Positions 50,763 through 59,462 of a stretch of DNA of 63,663 nucleotides are shown here, one piece after another. The translations under genes and the position numbers were made by a program. The stretch comes from CAYRYU01 sp964428355. Its GTDB lineage: Bacteria > Muiribacteriota > Ozemobacteria > Ozemobacterales > Ozemobacteraceae. Within the stretch, counting starts at the first letter, position 1. Every line of letters starts with the position of its first letter. Location: the NCBI GenBank assembly GCA_964428355.1, contig CAYRYU010000036.1:1-63663 (forward strand), read 5' to 3'. The notes under the pieces are model-generated. The model saw only the letters and a program-made list of their open reading frames with translations. It searched no databases and had not been told where the DNA came from.

Positions 50763-52160
50763 CTAGTCGGAGTCAGCCTGCCTGGGCGCCCGGTTCTGGA
50801 TTGCCCTCCGGATGGTGTCGAAGTTGGCTTTGGCTTCTTTCATGGAAGTCAGGGCTTTTTTTACCGCCTGGGTGTCGTTGGGGGTATTCTTCACGATGTC
50901 GTTGTAGTTTCCAAAGGCTGCGAAATATTCTTCCTGGGCCTTGCTGAGGTCTCCGGATCCAACGGTGGAGAGGGTCTCCTGGGCGATGGGGGAGGAGGCC
51001 TGGTTCAGGTCGGATTCGGTGGTCATGAGAACTTCACCCCAGGGAAGCCCGTCGTAGGTTTCCTTGGATGCCGACTGCGATGCGGTCGATTTGTCCTTGT
51101 TTCCAAACAGCCCCGCGAAAAGATTGGAGAAGAAATTTCCTATCTTGGCCCAGAATCCGGTTTTCTTGGTCGTGGTGCCCGTTCCGGTTCCGGTGTTGTT
51201 GATGGACCCGCGTTGGTTCAGGTAACTATAAAGCTCGTTGCTGACGGTATAGGAGCCATTGTTGACGTAAGCTAGCATCTCGGCGAGGGAAGCCTTTCCG
51301 AATCCGTTCTTGTCGAGAAGTTTCGCGATCGCGACGCGGTCCCCAGGATAGACCTTGAGATAGGACTGGATGAAGGCCCTGAGGGAGTATTGGGGGCCGG
51401 TGCTCGAAAGCACGTTGAAAACTTTGTCCCGGCCGGAGGGGAGGGTGTTGATCATGTCGTAGACCATCTTGCCGCAGAACAGCTCATTGCGGCCCATCTG
51501 CTCGAAAGTGTTGCCGGAGAGGAAGGAAGTCACGGAATCGGAGTTGAGGGAAAGGGAGAAGACCTTTCCGCCATTGTTCAGGGCTGCGAAAGCGTTGGCC
51601 CATCCTTCTACCCAGGCCGTGTTTTCATTGGGAAGGATTTCGTCCATGTAATGGGTGTTGTCGGATCCGTAGTCCAGTCCTGAGAAGTTGTAGGAGGAGG
51701 GGTAGGAGTTCAGCATCCCGATGTGGCCGACCTCGTGAAGGAAAACGAATTTCTTGCTCGAATCGGATGAATACTGGGTCACGTGTTTGTACAACTTGAT
51801 GTTGTATCCCGAGGAATTCTTGCTGGAGGAGGAGGTATAATCCTTGTCGCTCATCGTGATATTGAGGGGGGCCGACAAAGATTGCCCAAGTGATTGGGAG
51901 TATTCCCACATCGTCTGGTTCCCGACCCACTGGCTCATGTACGTCCGCCAGGGGCTGCCCGAGGGCAGACTGGAGAGAGAGGTAATCCGGGTTTTCTGGG
52001 AACCGATCTCGTTCCCGCTCGAATCCCTGATGACGCGCTCGTAATAGAAGTTGACCGCCGCTGCGAAAACCGGGGTCTGGAGGAGAATCGGAGTCACCAG
52101 TGCCAGTATTGTCGCCAGAATGAGAGTCATCCGAGGATTCGGTCGGCTGATTCGATTCAT
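50763..52160 (-). CDS. exported HExxH metalloprotease-like protein with Gly/Thr linker and amphipathic helix
   Basis: 465 aa from ATG 52160, preferred because GGAG lies 7 nt upstream; earlier in-frame starts (52172, 52190) are weaker. Signal peptide about 1-34 (ending PVFAA). HEVGH (about 143) in FVFLHEVGHIGML, then WVEGWANAFAAL about 40 residues later suggests a gluzincin, with Glu as third ligand. A linker NNTGTGTGTTTKK at about 324 is followed by the amphipathic segment FWAKIGNFFSNLFAGLFGN and a helical C-terminal region (about 370-460). Substrate unknown. It shares the linker plus helix with the proteins at 39.6, 46.5 and 48.1 kb. Confidence 0.78.
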   Translation of the reverse strand: MNRISRPNPRMTLILATILALVTPILLQTPVFAAAVNFYYERVIRDSSGNEIGSQKTRITSLSSLPSGSPWRTYMSQWVGNQTMWEYSQSLGQSLSAPLNITMSDKDYTSSSSKNSSGYNIKLYKHVTQYSSDSSKKFVFLHEVGHIGMLNSYPSSYNFSGLDYGSDNTHYMDEILPNENTAWVEGWANAFAALNNGGKVFSLSLNSDSVTSFLSGNTFEQMGRNELFCGKMVYDMINTLPSGRDKVFNVLSSTGPQYSLRAFIQSYLKVYPGDRVAIAKLLDKNGFGKASLAEMLAYVNNGSYTVSNELYSYLNQRGSINNTGTGTGTTTKKTGFWAKIGNFFSNLFAGLFGNKDKSTASQSASKETYDGLPWGEVLMTTESDLNQASSPIAQETLSTVGSGDLSKAQEEYFAAFGNYNDIVKNTPNDTQAVKKALTSMKEAKANFDTIRRAIQNRAPRQADSD

Positions 52161-52305
52161 AGGTTTCTCCATCCGAAAGTATTTATTCAATTATAAGGAG
52201 GAACCTCAAAACCGTCCAGTCTGGGAGGAGAAGAAATGTGAAGAAATCTGGAGCTCACGACGTCGGGGGTGCCGAAGAAGGGGGGTATGGGAACCGGACC
52301 GAAGA

Positions 52306-52755
52306 TCAGTGCATCTCCGGGTGGGGGTGTACGTGGTAGGGGCATTTGTCGTTCTGGCAGTCCCCCAGGTTTGTACACCGGCCTCCGATCACGATCACGC
52401 CCCAATGGACCTCGGGGGTTTCCCCCTGGCTGAACTCGTCCACCATCCGGCTGATCTCCCTTTTTGACTGGGGCGAAAGACCCTCGCTGTCGGTCGGAAA
52501 AACCGAGGAGTTGCACCAGAATACGTAGGAGACATCCGGGAGGTCTTTCGCCGAAAGCGTGGTGGAAACCGTTCCCTGGCACTTCGGACATCGCAGGACC
52601 AGAGCGCGATCCTGGATTTCCAATAGTCGGCCAGGGTTGTTGCAGGCTGGACAGGACTTCGAAAACACCCAGAACTTCGTCGTTTTGGGAACATGGGGAA
52701 ATGGGTCCGTTCCTTCCCCGATTCCGACAAAAACCACCTCTTCCTTTTTTCCCAT
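52306..52755 (-). CDS. Cys/His-rich protein with zinc ribbon
   Basis: 149 aa. CPAC (about 35) and CPKC (about 56) form a zinc ribbon of type CxxC-(18)-CxxC. The C-terminus is also Cys/His-rich (GGRCTNLGDCQNDKCPYHVHPHPEMH: described as CTNLGDC then CPYHVHPH) and could bind a second metal. No signal peptide, so cytoplasmic. GGAGGGAG precedes ATG 52755. It is divergent from the STAS-CpaE-ODP-RsbU cluster. I recognise no named family. Confidence 0.75.
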   Translation of the reverse strand: MGKKEEVVFVGIGEGTDPFPHVPKTTKFWVFSKSCPACNNPGRLLEIQDRALVLRCPKCQGTVSTTLSAKDLPDVSYVFWCNSSVFPTDSEGLSPQSKREISRMVDEFSQGETPEVHWGVIVIGGRCTNLGDCQNDKCPYHVHPHPEMH

Positions 52756-52838
52756 CGATTCGGCTCCCTCCGTATGGGGAATTGTAACACAGTTTCCATG
52801 TGGTATAATCCTCCCAACCGGGTTTCAGGAGAGAAAGA

Positions 52839-53174
52839 ATGAATTTTTCCGTTTCCGCAAAAGAAGGGCGATGTGTTATCGCAAGCCTGGGGGACATCAT
52901 CGGTGAGGCCACCGAGGAGTTCTCGGGGGCGATCAAGAATGGGATCGAAAGTGGAAGCCCTGCCGTGATCCTGGATCTTTCAAAGACCACGATCATCGAC
53001 AGTGCCGGAATCAGCGCGATAGTGGCCAACATAGGTCTGCTGAAGCAGAAGAAGTGCCGCTTGATCCTTGCCGGATGCCAGGAGGCGGTTTCCAAGATCT
53101 TTCAGTTGGTTGGATTCTCTGCCCACTTCCCGATCGTCAAGACCGTGGATGAAGCAGTGAAGATGGCTCTTTGA
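52839..53174 (+). CDS. STAS-domain anti-sigma factor antagonist
   Basis: 111 aa, the minimal STAS fold of SpoIIAA/RsbV. The key block AVILDLSKTTIIDSAGISAIVA contains DSAG with the serine that an anti-sigma kinase would phosphorylate and a PP2C phosphatase would dephosphorylate. GFSAHFPIVKTVDEAVKM is the usual C-terminus. AGGAGA precedes ATG 52839. First of four co-directional genes, with a RsbU-like phosphatase as the last. Confidence 0.92.
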   Translation: MNFSVSAKEGRCVIASLGDIIGEATEEFSGAIKNGIESGSPAVILDLSKTTIIDSAGISAIVANIGLLKQKKCRLILAGCQEAVSKIFQLVGFSAHFPIVKTVDEAVKMAL

Positions 53175-53189
53175 GCGGAGGAAGTTGGG

Positions 53190-54377
53190 ATGTTCGCTTT
53201 GAAGGGGTTTTCGGAGTCCGATTTCGACATTCTTCGTCGTTTCCTGGTTCGGAATGAACTGAAGAAGAACCAGCCTGTCATAGAGAGCGGGGGTCCTGCC
53301 CTGAAGTTCTTTCTTGTCGAAGAAGGATCGGTAAAGATCGTTCAGCGCACGGCCAAAGACGGTTCGGACGAGATCATCCTCGGAGTGGTTAAAGGCGGCG
53401 GGTTTTTCGGTGAGGAAGCCCTTCTTCGGGAAAACCAGAACTACATGAACAGCGTTTTCGCCGTCGAGAATTCTGTTCTGCTCTGCATGGACCGTGAGGG
53501 TCTGCAAAAACTCATGGGGGAATCCATCGCGGTGGGAACGAAACTTCTTCTCGCCCTTTCCAAAAACTACCGCGAAGCACTGACCACCCCCGAATCGATG
53601 GGGAAGATAATGGCATTCTATTCCCCAAAGGGCGGAACCGGTTGCACGACCATGGCCGTAAACACCGCGGCAATGTTGGCTTCCCAGAAAAGGAAGGTTG
53701 CTTTCATCGATTGCGACATGCAGTTTGGAAATGCCAACATCTTTCTGGGTGCCCCCCCGAATCTCAACGTCGGCCGCCTTGTCCAGATGGAAGAGAACCT
53801 GATCTACGACCGGATAAAAGGTTTCCTGACCAGGCGCGCCGGTGTCGATTGCCTCTTCAGCCCCGACCTTCCGCAGGAAGCGGAGCTGGTCACCCGGGCC
53901 AACCTCAACCAGATCATCCGGGCACTCGGCCCCCACTACGAGTTCATCATCATCGATTGCCGCTCCGAAATCGACGATCAAACCCTCCTGCTATGGGATC
54001 TTGCCGACCTGATCGTGATGGTCACACATTCCGACCTGGCCGGTTTGACCCGCATCCACAGGCTTTTTCGCGTAATCACACGGTTGAACTACCCCAAGAG
54101 CAAGTTCGCGGTTCTCGTGAACCGCTTCGCGAAGGAAGCCCAGGCCACCTTTCTGAAGGAATTCCAGAAATTTCAGGTGGGAGTTGTCCAGGCGGTGGCG
54201 GACGAGTCGCCAAGTGTCTCCGAGTCGATGTTTTCGGGAATACCCCATGTAGAAGCTAACCCGAAGTCCAGGTTGGCTGCCGACCTTGGGGCCTTCATCA
54301 ACTCCTTGACCGGAATCGAGGTTCCAGTGGAGCAGAAGGGCGGGATTTTTTCGAAGCTGCGGTCGATGTTTTCCTGA
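53190..54377 (+). CDS. cNMP-binding domain fused to CpaE/MinD-like ATPase
   Basis: 395 aa. Residues about 1-115 are a cyclic-nucleotide-binding/Crp-like beta-barrel (FLVEEGSVKIVQ, GGGFFGEEALLRENQNY) without a DNA-binding domain. Residues about 138-380 are a ParA/MinD/CpaE-type ATPase with deviant Walker A SPKGGTGCTT, Walker A' FIDCDMQFGN and Walker B FIIIDCRSE. CpaE proteins localise Flp/tight-adherence pili. The fusion suggests a ligand-regulated positioning ATPase. GGAGGAAG precedes ATG 53190, 15 bp after the STAS gene. Confidence 0.88.
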   Translation: MFALKGFSESDFDILRRFLVRNELKKNQPVIESGGPALKFFLVEEGSVKIVQRTAKDGSDEIILGVVKGGGFFGEEALLRENQNYMNSVFAVENSVLLCMDREGLQKLMGESIAVGTKLLLALSKNYREALTTPESMGKIMAFYSPKGGTGCTTMAVNTAAMLASQKRKVAFIDCDMQFGNANIFLGAPPNLNVGRLVQMEENLIYDRIKGFLTRRAGVDCLFSPDLPQEAELVTRANLNQIIRALGPHYEFIIIDCRSEIDDQTLLLWDLADLIVMVTHSDLAGLTRIHRLFRVITRLNYPKSKFAVLVNRFAKEAQATFLKEFQKFQVGVVQAVADESPSVSESMFSGIPHVEANPKSRLAADLGAFINSLTGIEVPVEQKGGIFSKLRSMFS

Positions 54378-54401
54378 CCCGGGAGATCGGAGTCGAAGAA
54401 A

Positions 54402-55238
54402 ATGGAAAAGCCATCTCCTTTCGGTGATCCTCAGGAAATTGCTCCTGGCGTCTGGTGGGTGGGTTTCTGGGATTCCCAGGCGAAGTTGAACTGCCACCCG
54501 TACCTCGTGGTCGATGGGGAAGAGGCGGTTCTGATCGATGGCGGAAGCCGGCCGGATTTTCCGACCGTCATGCTCAAGATTCTCAAGACGGGAATCGCCC
54601 CCCGCCAGATCCGGGCGCTGATCTACTCTCATTTCGACCCGGACCTGTGCGGGAGCCTTCCCAACCTCGAGGACATGGTTCAGAGGGAGGACCTGGAGCT
54701 GATATCGGCCCAACCGAACCACATGTTCCTCAGGCATTACCTCTCGAAATCGAAGTTCCGGGGTCTTTCCGAGCTGGGGTTCGTATTCCGTTTCTCCTCC
54801 GGTCGCGAACTTCGTCTTGTACCCACTCCGTTCGCGCATTCCGCGGGAAGTTTCGTGACCTTCGATCCTCAGAGCGGGGTCCTTTTCACCAGCGACCTGT
54901 GCGGAAGCGCTGCATCGCTCGAGAAGCTTTTCGTGCGCCTCCCCGAGGAATGTCGCAAGTGTGGGGCCAAAGGTTCCTGCGTGCGGAGCGGGGAGGAGTG
55001 CTACCTCAAGGGAATCGCCAGGTTCCAGAAATGCCTCATGCCTTCCGAAGAGGCTTTACGTCATGCGGTGCGGCAGATGCGTGCCCTCCACTTCAAGATC
55101 CTGGCTCCTCAACACGGGAGTATCATCCCCGACCCTGAAGACGGGGCCGTCGTCCTGGATCTCCTGGAAAACCTCGAGGGAGTGGGCATCGACGGGATCC
55201 TCAAGAAGGACCAGGAACTTTCGAATCTGGTCTTGTAG
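54402..55238 (+). CDS. ODP-type metallo-beta-lactamase-fold protein (oxygen/diiron sensor-like)
   Basis: 278 aa. MBL fold of the flavodiiron-like 'ODP' type: SHFDPDLCG corresponds to HxExDH (H, D in place of E, D), AHSAG gives the next His, TSDLCGS the Asp and APQHGSII the last His. The flavodoxin domain of true flavodiiron proteins is missing. Extra cysteines lie in an insert at about 185-205 (CRKCGAKGSC...EEC). ODP proteins bind O2 at a diiron site and act as sensors in signalling. It starts 24 bp after the CpaE-like gene and is followed 2 bp later by the phosphatase gene. Confidence 0.85.
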   Translation: MEKPSPFGDPQEIAPGVWWVGFWDSQAKLNCHPYLVVDGEEAVLIDGGSRPDFPTVMLKILKTGIAPRQIRALIYSHFDPDLCGSLPNLEDMVQREDLELISAQPNHMFLRHYLSKSKFRGLSELGFVFRFSSGRELRLVPTPFAHSAGSFVTFDPQSGVLFTSDLCGSAASLEKLFVRLPEECRKCGAKGSCVRSGEECYLKGIARFQKCLMPSEEALRHAVRQMRALHFKILAPQHGSIIPDPEDGAVVLDLLENLEGVGIDGILKKDQELSNLVL

Positions 55239-55240
55239 AG

Positions 55241-56224
55241 ATGTCAGACGAGCTTTCGCGTTTTCCCGACCTTTCTCCCCAGCTTCTTTCAGATCCGACC
55301 GTGGACCGCATGCTGAAGTCGTTTCTGGAGTCCCATGCGGGGCGGTTTGACCAGGCTCTTCTGAAGAAGCTCCAGACCGAACTGGTCATCCGGTATGCCG
55401 CAGCGGAAAGGGAGCTGGCTCGTTTGAACGTGGAGCTGCGCGCCCGCCAGGCGGTCCTGGATGCGGATCTGAAAGCCGCGGCCGGTATCCAGAAAGCGCT
55501 TCTCCCCCAGCCCCTTCCGGCGTCCGGGGAAGTCCGGGCAGCCTGGCAGTTCGTACCCTCGATAACCGTCGGAGGGGATGTCTTCTTTCTTCAGCCGCTC
55601 ACCGAGCATATTCTTCAGGTCGGAGTGGTCGATATCAGCGGTCATGGGGTGCCTTCCGCAATGGTCACGGTATCCGTTTCACAGAGCCTTCAACCGCAAA
55701 TGGGAATCGTGATGCCCGTGCAAGGTGACCAGGAGAGAATTCCCATATCCCCGTCGAAGGTTCTCGATGGGTTGGAGCGGGAGTTCCCCTTCATGCGGTT
55801 CAAGAAGACATTCTCGATCATCTACGGCCTCCTCGACCGGAGAACCGGGGAGTTCACCTTTTCAAATGGGGGACACCCGATGCCTTTTCTCGTGAAGAAA
55901 TCTGCGGAAATGCGGGTTTTCGAGGAGCATGGGGGAATCATCGGTCTGGGGTTGGGCGACGGTTTTCCGGTGACCAGTGTCGTTCTCGAACCCGGAGACC
56001 GTATCTTCATGTTCACCGACGGACTCTCGGAATGCCGAAACCCGACGAAGGAGTTTTTCGGGGAGGAGAGGATTCGAAATCTGGCTTACAGTCTGCGTGA
56101 CACACCCCTGTCCAGTTTGCCCGAAACCATCGTGGGTGCGGCGCGTTCCTTCCAGCAGCGGGAGGCCTTCGACGACGATCTGACATTTCTTGCCCTGGAG
56201 TTCAGGGGAAGCCCCCAAGCCTGA
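55241..56224 (+). CDS. SpoIIE/RsbU-type PP2C serine phosphatase
   Basis: 327 aa. N-terminal helical, probably coiled-coil segment (about 45-85), then the PP2C/SpoIIE domain: GGDVFFL, VVDISGHGVPSAMV, SNGGHPMPF, MFTDGLSE and DDDLTFLALEF. The first motif has F where many members have a second D (GGDYYD), so one metal site may be altered. No sensor domain is fused; the upstream ODP protein may provide the input. It would dephosphorylate the STAS protein encoded first in the cluster. The start is 2 bp after the ODP stop. Confidence 0.92.
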   Translation: MSDELSRFPDLSPQLLSDPTVDRMLKSFLESHAGRFDQALLKKLQTELVIRYAAAERELARLNVELRARQAVLDADLKAAAGIQKALLPQPLPASGEVRAAWQFVPSITVGGDVFFLQPLTEHILQVGVVDISGHGVPSAMVTVSVSQSLQPQMGIVMPVQGDQERIPISPSKVLDGLEREFPFMRFKKTFSIIYGLLDRRTGEFTFSNGGHPMPFLVKKSAEMRVFEEHGGIIGLGLGDGFPVTSVVLEPGDRIFMFTDGLSECRNPTKEFFGEERIRNLAYSLRDTPLSSLPETIVGAARSFQQREAFDDDLTFLALEFRGSPQA

Positions 56225-56273
56225 AAAAGCCCCCGGCGCAAAACATCCCTCCGAACCCGCCGGGTTCACCGGC

Positions 56274-57035
56274 TCAACTTCCGGTTCTGGCGACGACGAG
56301 CAACTCGAAGTGATCTGGAGTGAGGGGTTCCTTGCGGCTGAAGGCACCCAGGGTACAACCAAAAATCTCGACCGAGGAGAAACGCAGGGATTTCAGATAC
56401 CACGCGATCTCGGATGGCATGAAGAAACGTTCGTTGCACTCGATGGTTTCGGTCTTTCCAGAGTCGTCGGTGAAAGTAAGGGATTCCCTGGCGCGAAGAT
56501 CCATGAGGTTCAGCGGTCCTTTTAGAAGCCCTTCTTCGGCCTTCTCCTTTTGTGGCGGGGCGAAGACGTTGTGGGCAAGCGGGTAAAGGGCATTGAGCGC
56601 GGAAAAAATGAGTTTCCCCCCCGGCCTGAGTGCGCGGGCTGCGTTTCGGAGGATCTCGAAGTTCATCTCGTCGGTTTCCATCAGGGAAAACCCGCCTTCG
56701 CAGAGCATGATCGCGAGGTCGAACCGTTCCCGGAACCTATAACTGCGCGCATCCCGCTTGAGGAATGTCGCCTTCACACCTGCCTCCCGGGCTTTCTGAC
56801 GGGCTCCCCGGAGTTGGGCCTCCGAGAGGTCGATCCCGGTCACCCGGAAACCGCGCCGGGCAAGCTCCACCGAGTGTCGTCCGGTTCCGCAACCGATATC
56901 CAGTATCGACCAGGACTGGTCTTCGGCGGCCTCGGCCTGGAGAAAATCGACCTCGCCCATGGTTCCCTTGGTAAAGGGTTCATTGTCATAGCCTTTGGCG
57001 TAATTCGAAAACAAACGTTCATACCATTGCTTCAT
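56274..57035 (-). CDS. class I SAM-dependent methyltransferase
   Basis: 253 aa. Rossmann-type motif I LDIGCGTGRHSVELARRG near residue 45, motif II VTGIDLSEAQL and a C-terminal sheet. Target not recognisable; the composition is that of small-molecule methyltransferases. Start ATG 57035; the frame is open further upstream without support. It converges with the phosphatase gene. Confidence 0.88.
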   Translation of the reverse strand: MKQWYERLFSNYAKGYDNEPFTKGTMGEVDFLQAEAAEDQSWSILDIGCGTGRHSVELARRGFRVTGIDLSEAQLRGARQKAREAGVKATFLKRDARSYRFRERFDLAIMLCEGGFSLMETDEMNFEILRNAARALRPGGKLIFSALNALYPLAHNVFAPPQKEKAEEGLLKGPLNLMDLRARESLTFTDDSGKTETIECNERFFMPSEIAWYLKSLRFSSVEIFGCTLGAFSRKEPLTPDHFELLVVARTGS

Positions 57036-57325
57036 CTGTCGGGCCTTTCTTTTTCCGGGAGCTTCACTCTGTTCTGGCTGGGGTTTCCGAGGAAGGAAAC
57101 AATGCCGGGATCGACCTGGGCCTTCTCGCGTCACGAAACCGGCGGGAAGGGAGTCCCTCCGGATTCCTCTTCGGTCAAGTATAGCTCCCGAAGGTGGGGA
57201 ATTCCAGCGCCCAGTCCGACTCACCCTGCCTGCCTCCCCGCCGCGCTCGGGCCTCCGGGGCGACTTCCATCGAATCGGCAATTCATGTATTGTGGTCTGG
57301 TCCGACAGGAGGTCGTCACGAGGCC

Positions 57326-58264
57326 ATGTTCGGGGGACGTTTTTACGGGTTGCTGAAGGTCGCTCTAGCAGCAGGCCTTTGGGGAGCAGCTTATCCGCTC
57401 ACCAAGGGTGCCCTTCAGTCGGTTCCTCCCATTCTTCTGGGGTTCGCGAGATTCGCGCTTGCGGCGGTGATCCTTGCCGTGGTTGCCCGGGGCGGTCCCC
57501 TCGCCGGAGTTGCACCTGAGGACCGCAAAGGAATGGTTTGGCTCGGCTTCTGGGGGAGTTTCATCCTGGTGCTGGGAATGAATTTTGGGTTGAGATGGGC
57601 TCCGGGGACGGCGGCATCGATCATTTCCGGTACTCCGCCCCTGTTCACGGTGTTTCTTGCAGCCTGGCTCCTGGGCGAACCCTTGAAGCGGGTCCATTTA
57701 CTGGCGGTTGGAGCCGCCCTTGCAGGCCTCTACCTCCTGGCGGGAGACGGGGATGGAGGAGGTGCGGGCGGGGCGCTCATCTGGGCAGGGTACTTCCTCG
57801 TCACCGTTCCCCAGATAGCCTGGGCGGTCTACGGGGTTCTCGGGAAGCGGATTATCGCACGATATCCGTGGCCCGTGGTCTGCCGGGACACCTTCGCGAT
57901 CGGAGCGGGGATGCTCCTTCCATTTGCAGTCGGGGAAACGGTTGTCTCCGGGGTCGGAAACTGGGCGTGGGATGCGGTTTTGACCCTTTTGTATCTCGGG
58001 TTTTTCAATTCCGTTGTGACATATGGTCTTTGGAACAGTGCCCTCGCGGAGATTCCGGTTTCCACGGCGAGCTTCGTCCTCTATCTTCAACCGATCTCCG
58101 GAGCGATCCTGTCGGCCTTACTTTTCGGGGAACGGCTCGGATGGAAGGGATTCGCAGGGGCGGGATTGGTGTTTCTGGGAATGGGTCTGGTCCTTGTCTC
58201 GGGCAATGGTCCGGAAGGGGGTCCCCCTGGTCAAGGGGAAAAATCTATCTCAGGAACTGCATGA
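57326..58264 (+). CDS. EamA-family (DMT) transporter
   Basis: 312 aa with about ten membrane helices in two homologous halves (EamA repeats about 5-140 and 155-295), e.g. GLWGAAYPLTKGAL and YLQPISGAILSALLFGERLG. Drug/metabolite exporters of this family often export amino acids or small metabolites; the substrate is unclear. ATG 57326 is the natural start, with AGGAGG rather far upstream. The last 20 bp overlap the convergent small membrane protein gene. Confidence 0.88.
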   Translation: MFGGRFYGLLKVALAAGLWGAAYPLTKGALQSVPPILLGFARFALAAVILAVVARGGPLAGVAPEDRKGMVWLGFWGSFILVLGMNFGLRWAPGTAASIISGTPPLFTVFLAAWLLGEPLKRVHLLAVGAALAGLYLLAGDGDGGGAGGALIWAGYFLVTVPQIAWAVYGVLGKRIIARYPWPVVCRDTFAIGAGMLLPFAVGETVVSGVGNWAWDAVLTLLYLGFFNSVVTYGLWNSALAEIPVSTASFVLYLQPISGAILSALLFGERLGWKGFAGAGLVFLGMGLVLVSGNGPEGGPPGQGEKSISGTA

Positions 58265-58472
58265 AGGTGTGGACCAAATAGATGAGGGGGGCGTAGGCGG
58301 TCCGGAAGAAGTCACCCGCCCCCCGGGGAAGATTCTTCGGGAGGAAACGTGTCCCGAGGATCGCTTCGTCCAGAACAACGAGAAAGAAGATCCCCAGATA
58401 ACCGGCAATGACAGTAGCAACGAAGAAGGCGAAACTGCCCATCCCCTCCTTCGGTCGTTCTTCATCAGACAT
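58245..58472 (-). CDS. small membrane protein, function unknown
   Basis: 75 aa with one clear membrane helix (about 13-34, FAFFVATVIAGYLGIFFLVVL) and a second, weaker hydrophobic stretch near the C-terminus. A strong RBS (AAAGGAGG) lies 6-7 nt before ATG 58472, which is the main reason to call it. It lies just downstream of trxB on the same strand and overlaps the EamA gene's end tail-to-tail by 20 bp. No family recognised. Confidence 0.7.
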   Translation of the reverse strand: MSDEERPKEGMGSFAFFVATVIAGYLGIFFLVVLDEAILGTRFLPKNLPRGAGDFFRTAYAPLIYLVHTFMQFLR

Positions 58473-58520
58473 CCGGGTCCTCCTTTGAAGTCGATCTCGG
58501 GGTTCGCCGTTCCCGTCTTC

Positions 58521-59462
58521 TCAGAGCGATTCCTGCTCCCCAAGCCAACGTTCCGCGTCCAGCGCTGCGGCGCAGCCGCTTCCCGCGGCCGTGATCGCCT
58601 GCCGGTAGTGTGCGTCGATCACGTCCCCGCAGGCAAACAAGCCCGGGATCGATGTTCGGGTGGACGGTTGGGAGACAACAAGATATCCCTTTTCGTCGGT
58701 TTTCAGGGCGCCCTTTAGGAAAGCGGTGTTGGGTTCATGCCCGATCGCCATGAAAAAACCCCGACAGGGAAGGTCGCTGATTTCCCCCGAAACGACGTTT
58801 TTCACCTTCAGACCCTCGACCGCTTTCGTCCCGTACACTTCCGTAACCGTCGATTCGAGAAGGAGCCGGATCTTCGGGTGTTTTTTTACCCTTTCCTGCA
58901 TGATCCGGCTTGCCCGGAATTCTTTCCGGCGGTGGATGAGAACCACCTGGGAGGCGAAACGGGTCAGGAAGGTCGCTTCCTCGATCGCGGAATCACCCCC
59001 ACCGACGACGGCAATGACCTGGTTCCTGAACATCGGAAGCGCGCCGTCACATGTGGCGCAGGCAGAGACTCCGCGTCCCCAGAATGTCTTCACCGACGGG
59101 AGGTCGAGGAGCTTTGCCCTTGCACCGGTCGCGATAATCAACGTCCGGGATTCCTCGCGACGCGAGGAATTCGACAGGACGAACGGGTTTCTTCCCAACT
59201 CGAGGGTGTCAACGTCTTCGGTGATCACTTCCGCCCCGAACCGGATCGCCTGGGCGCGCATCTTCCCGATGAGGTCGGGCCCCATCACACCCGCTTCGAA
59301 ACCCGGGAAGTTCTCGACTTCCGAGGTGGTCATGAGTTGCCCGCCGGGTTGTCCTCCCGACATGAATCCTTCGAAAACCAGCGGGGCCAGCCCGGCTCTT
59401 GCGGTATAGATGGCGGCGGTCAAACCCGCGGGACCACCGCCGATGATCGTTACGTTTCGCAT
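58521..59462 (-). CDS. trxB: thioredoxin reductase
   Basis: 313 aa FAD/NADPH flavoenzyme that reduces thioredoxin. FAD-binding GGGPAGLTAAIYTARA at the start, redox-active CATC (C135, C138), NADPH-binding VVGGGDSAIEEA, and the C-terminal FACGDVID block are present. ATG 59462 has AGGAGG 5 nt upstream and gives the usual MRNVTIIGGG start. Length is normal for bacterial TrxB. Confidence 0.96.
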   Translation of the reverse strand: MRNVTIIGGGPAGLTAAIYTARAGLAPLVFEGFMSGGQPGGQLMTTSEVENFPGFEAGVMGPDLIGKMRAQAIRFGAEVITEDVDTLELGRNPFVLSNSSRREESRTLIIATGARAKLLDLPSVKTFWGRGVSACATCDGALPMFRNQVIAVVGGGDSAIEEATFLTRFASQVVLIHRRKEFRASRIMQERVKKHPKIRLLLESTVTEVYGTKAVEGLKVKNVVSGEISDLPCRGFFMAIGHEPNTAFLKGALKTDEKGYLVVSQPSTRTSIPGLFACGDVIDAHYRQAITAAGSGCAAALDAERWLGEQESL

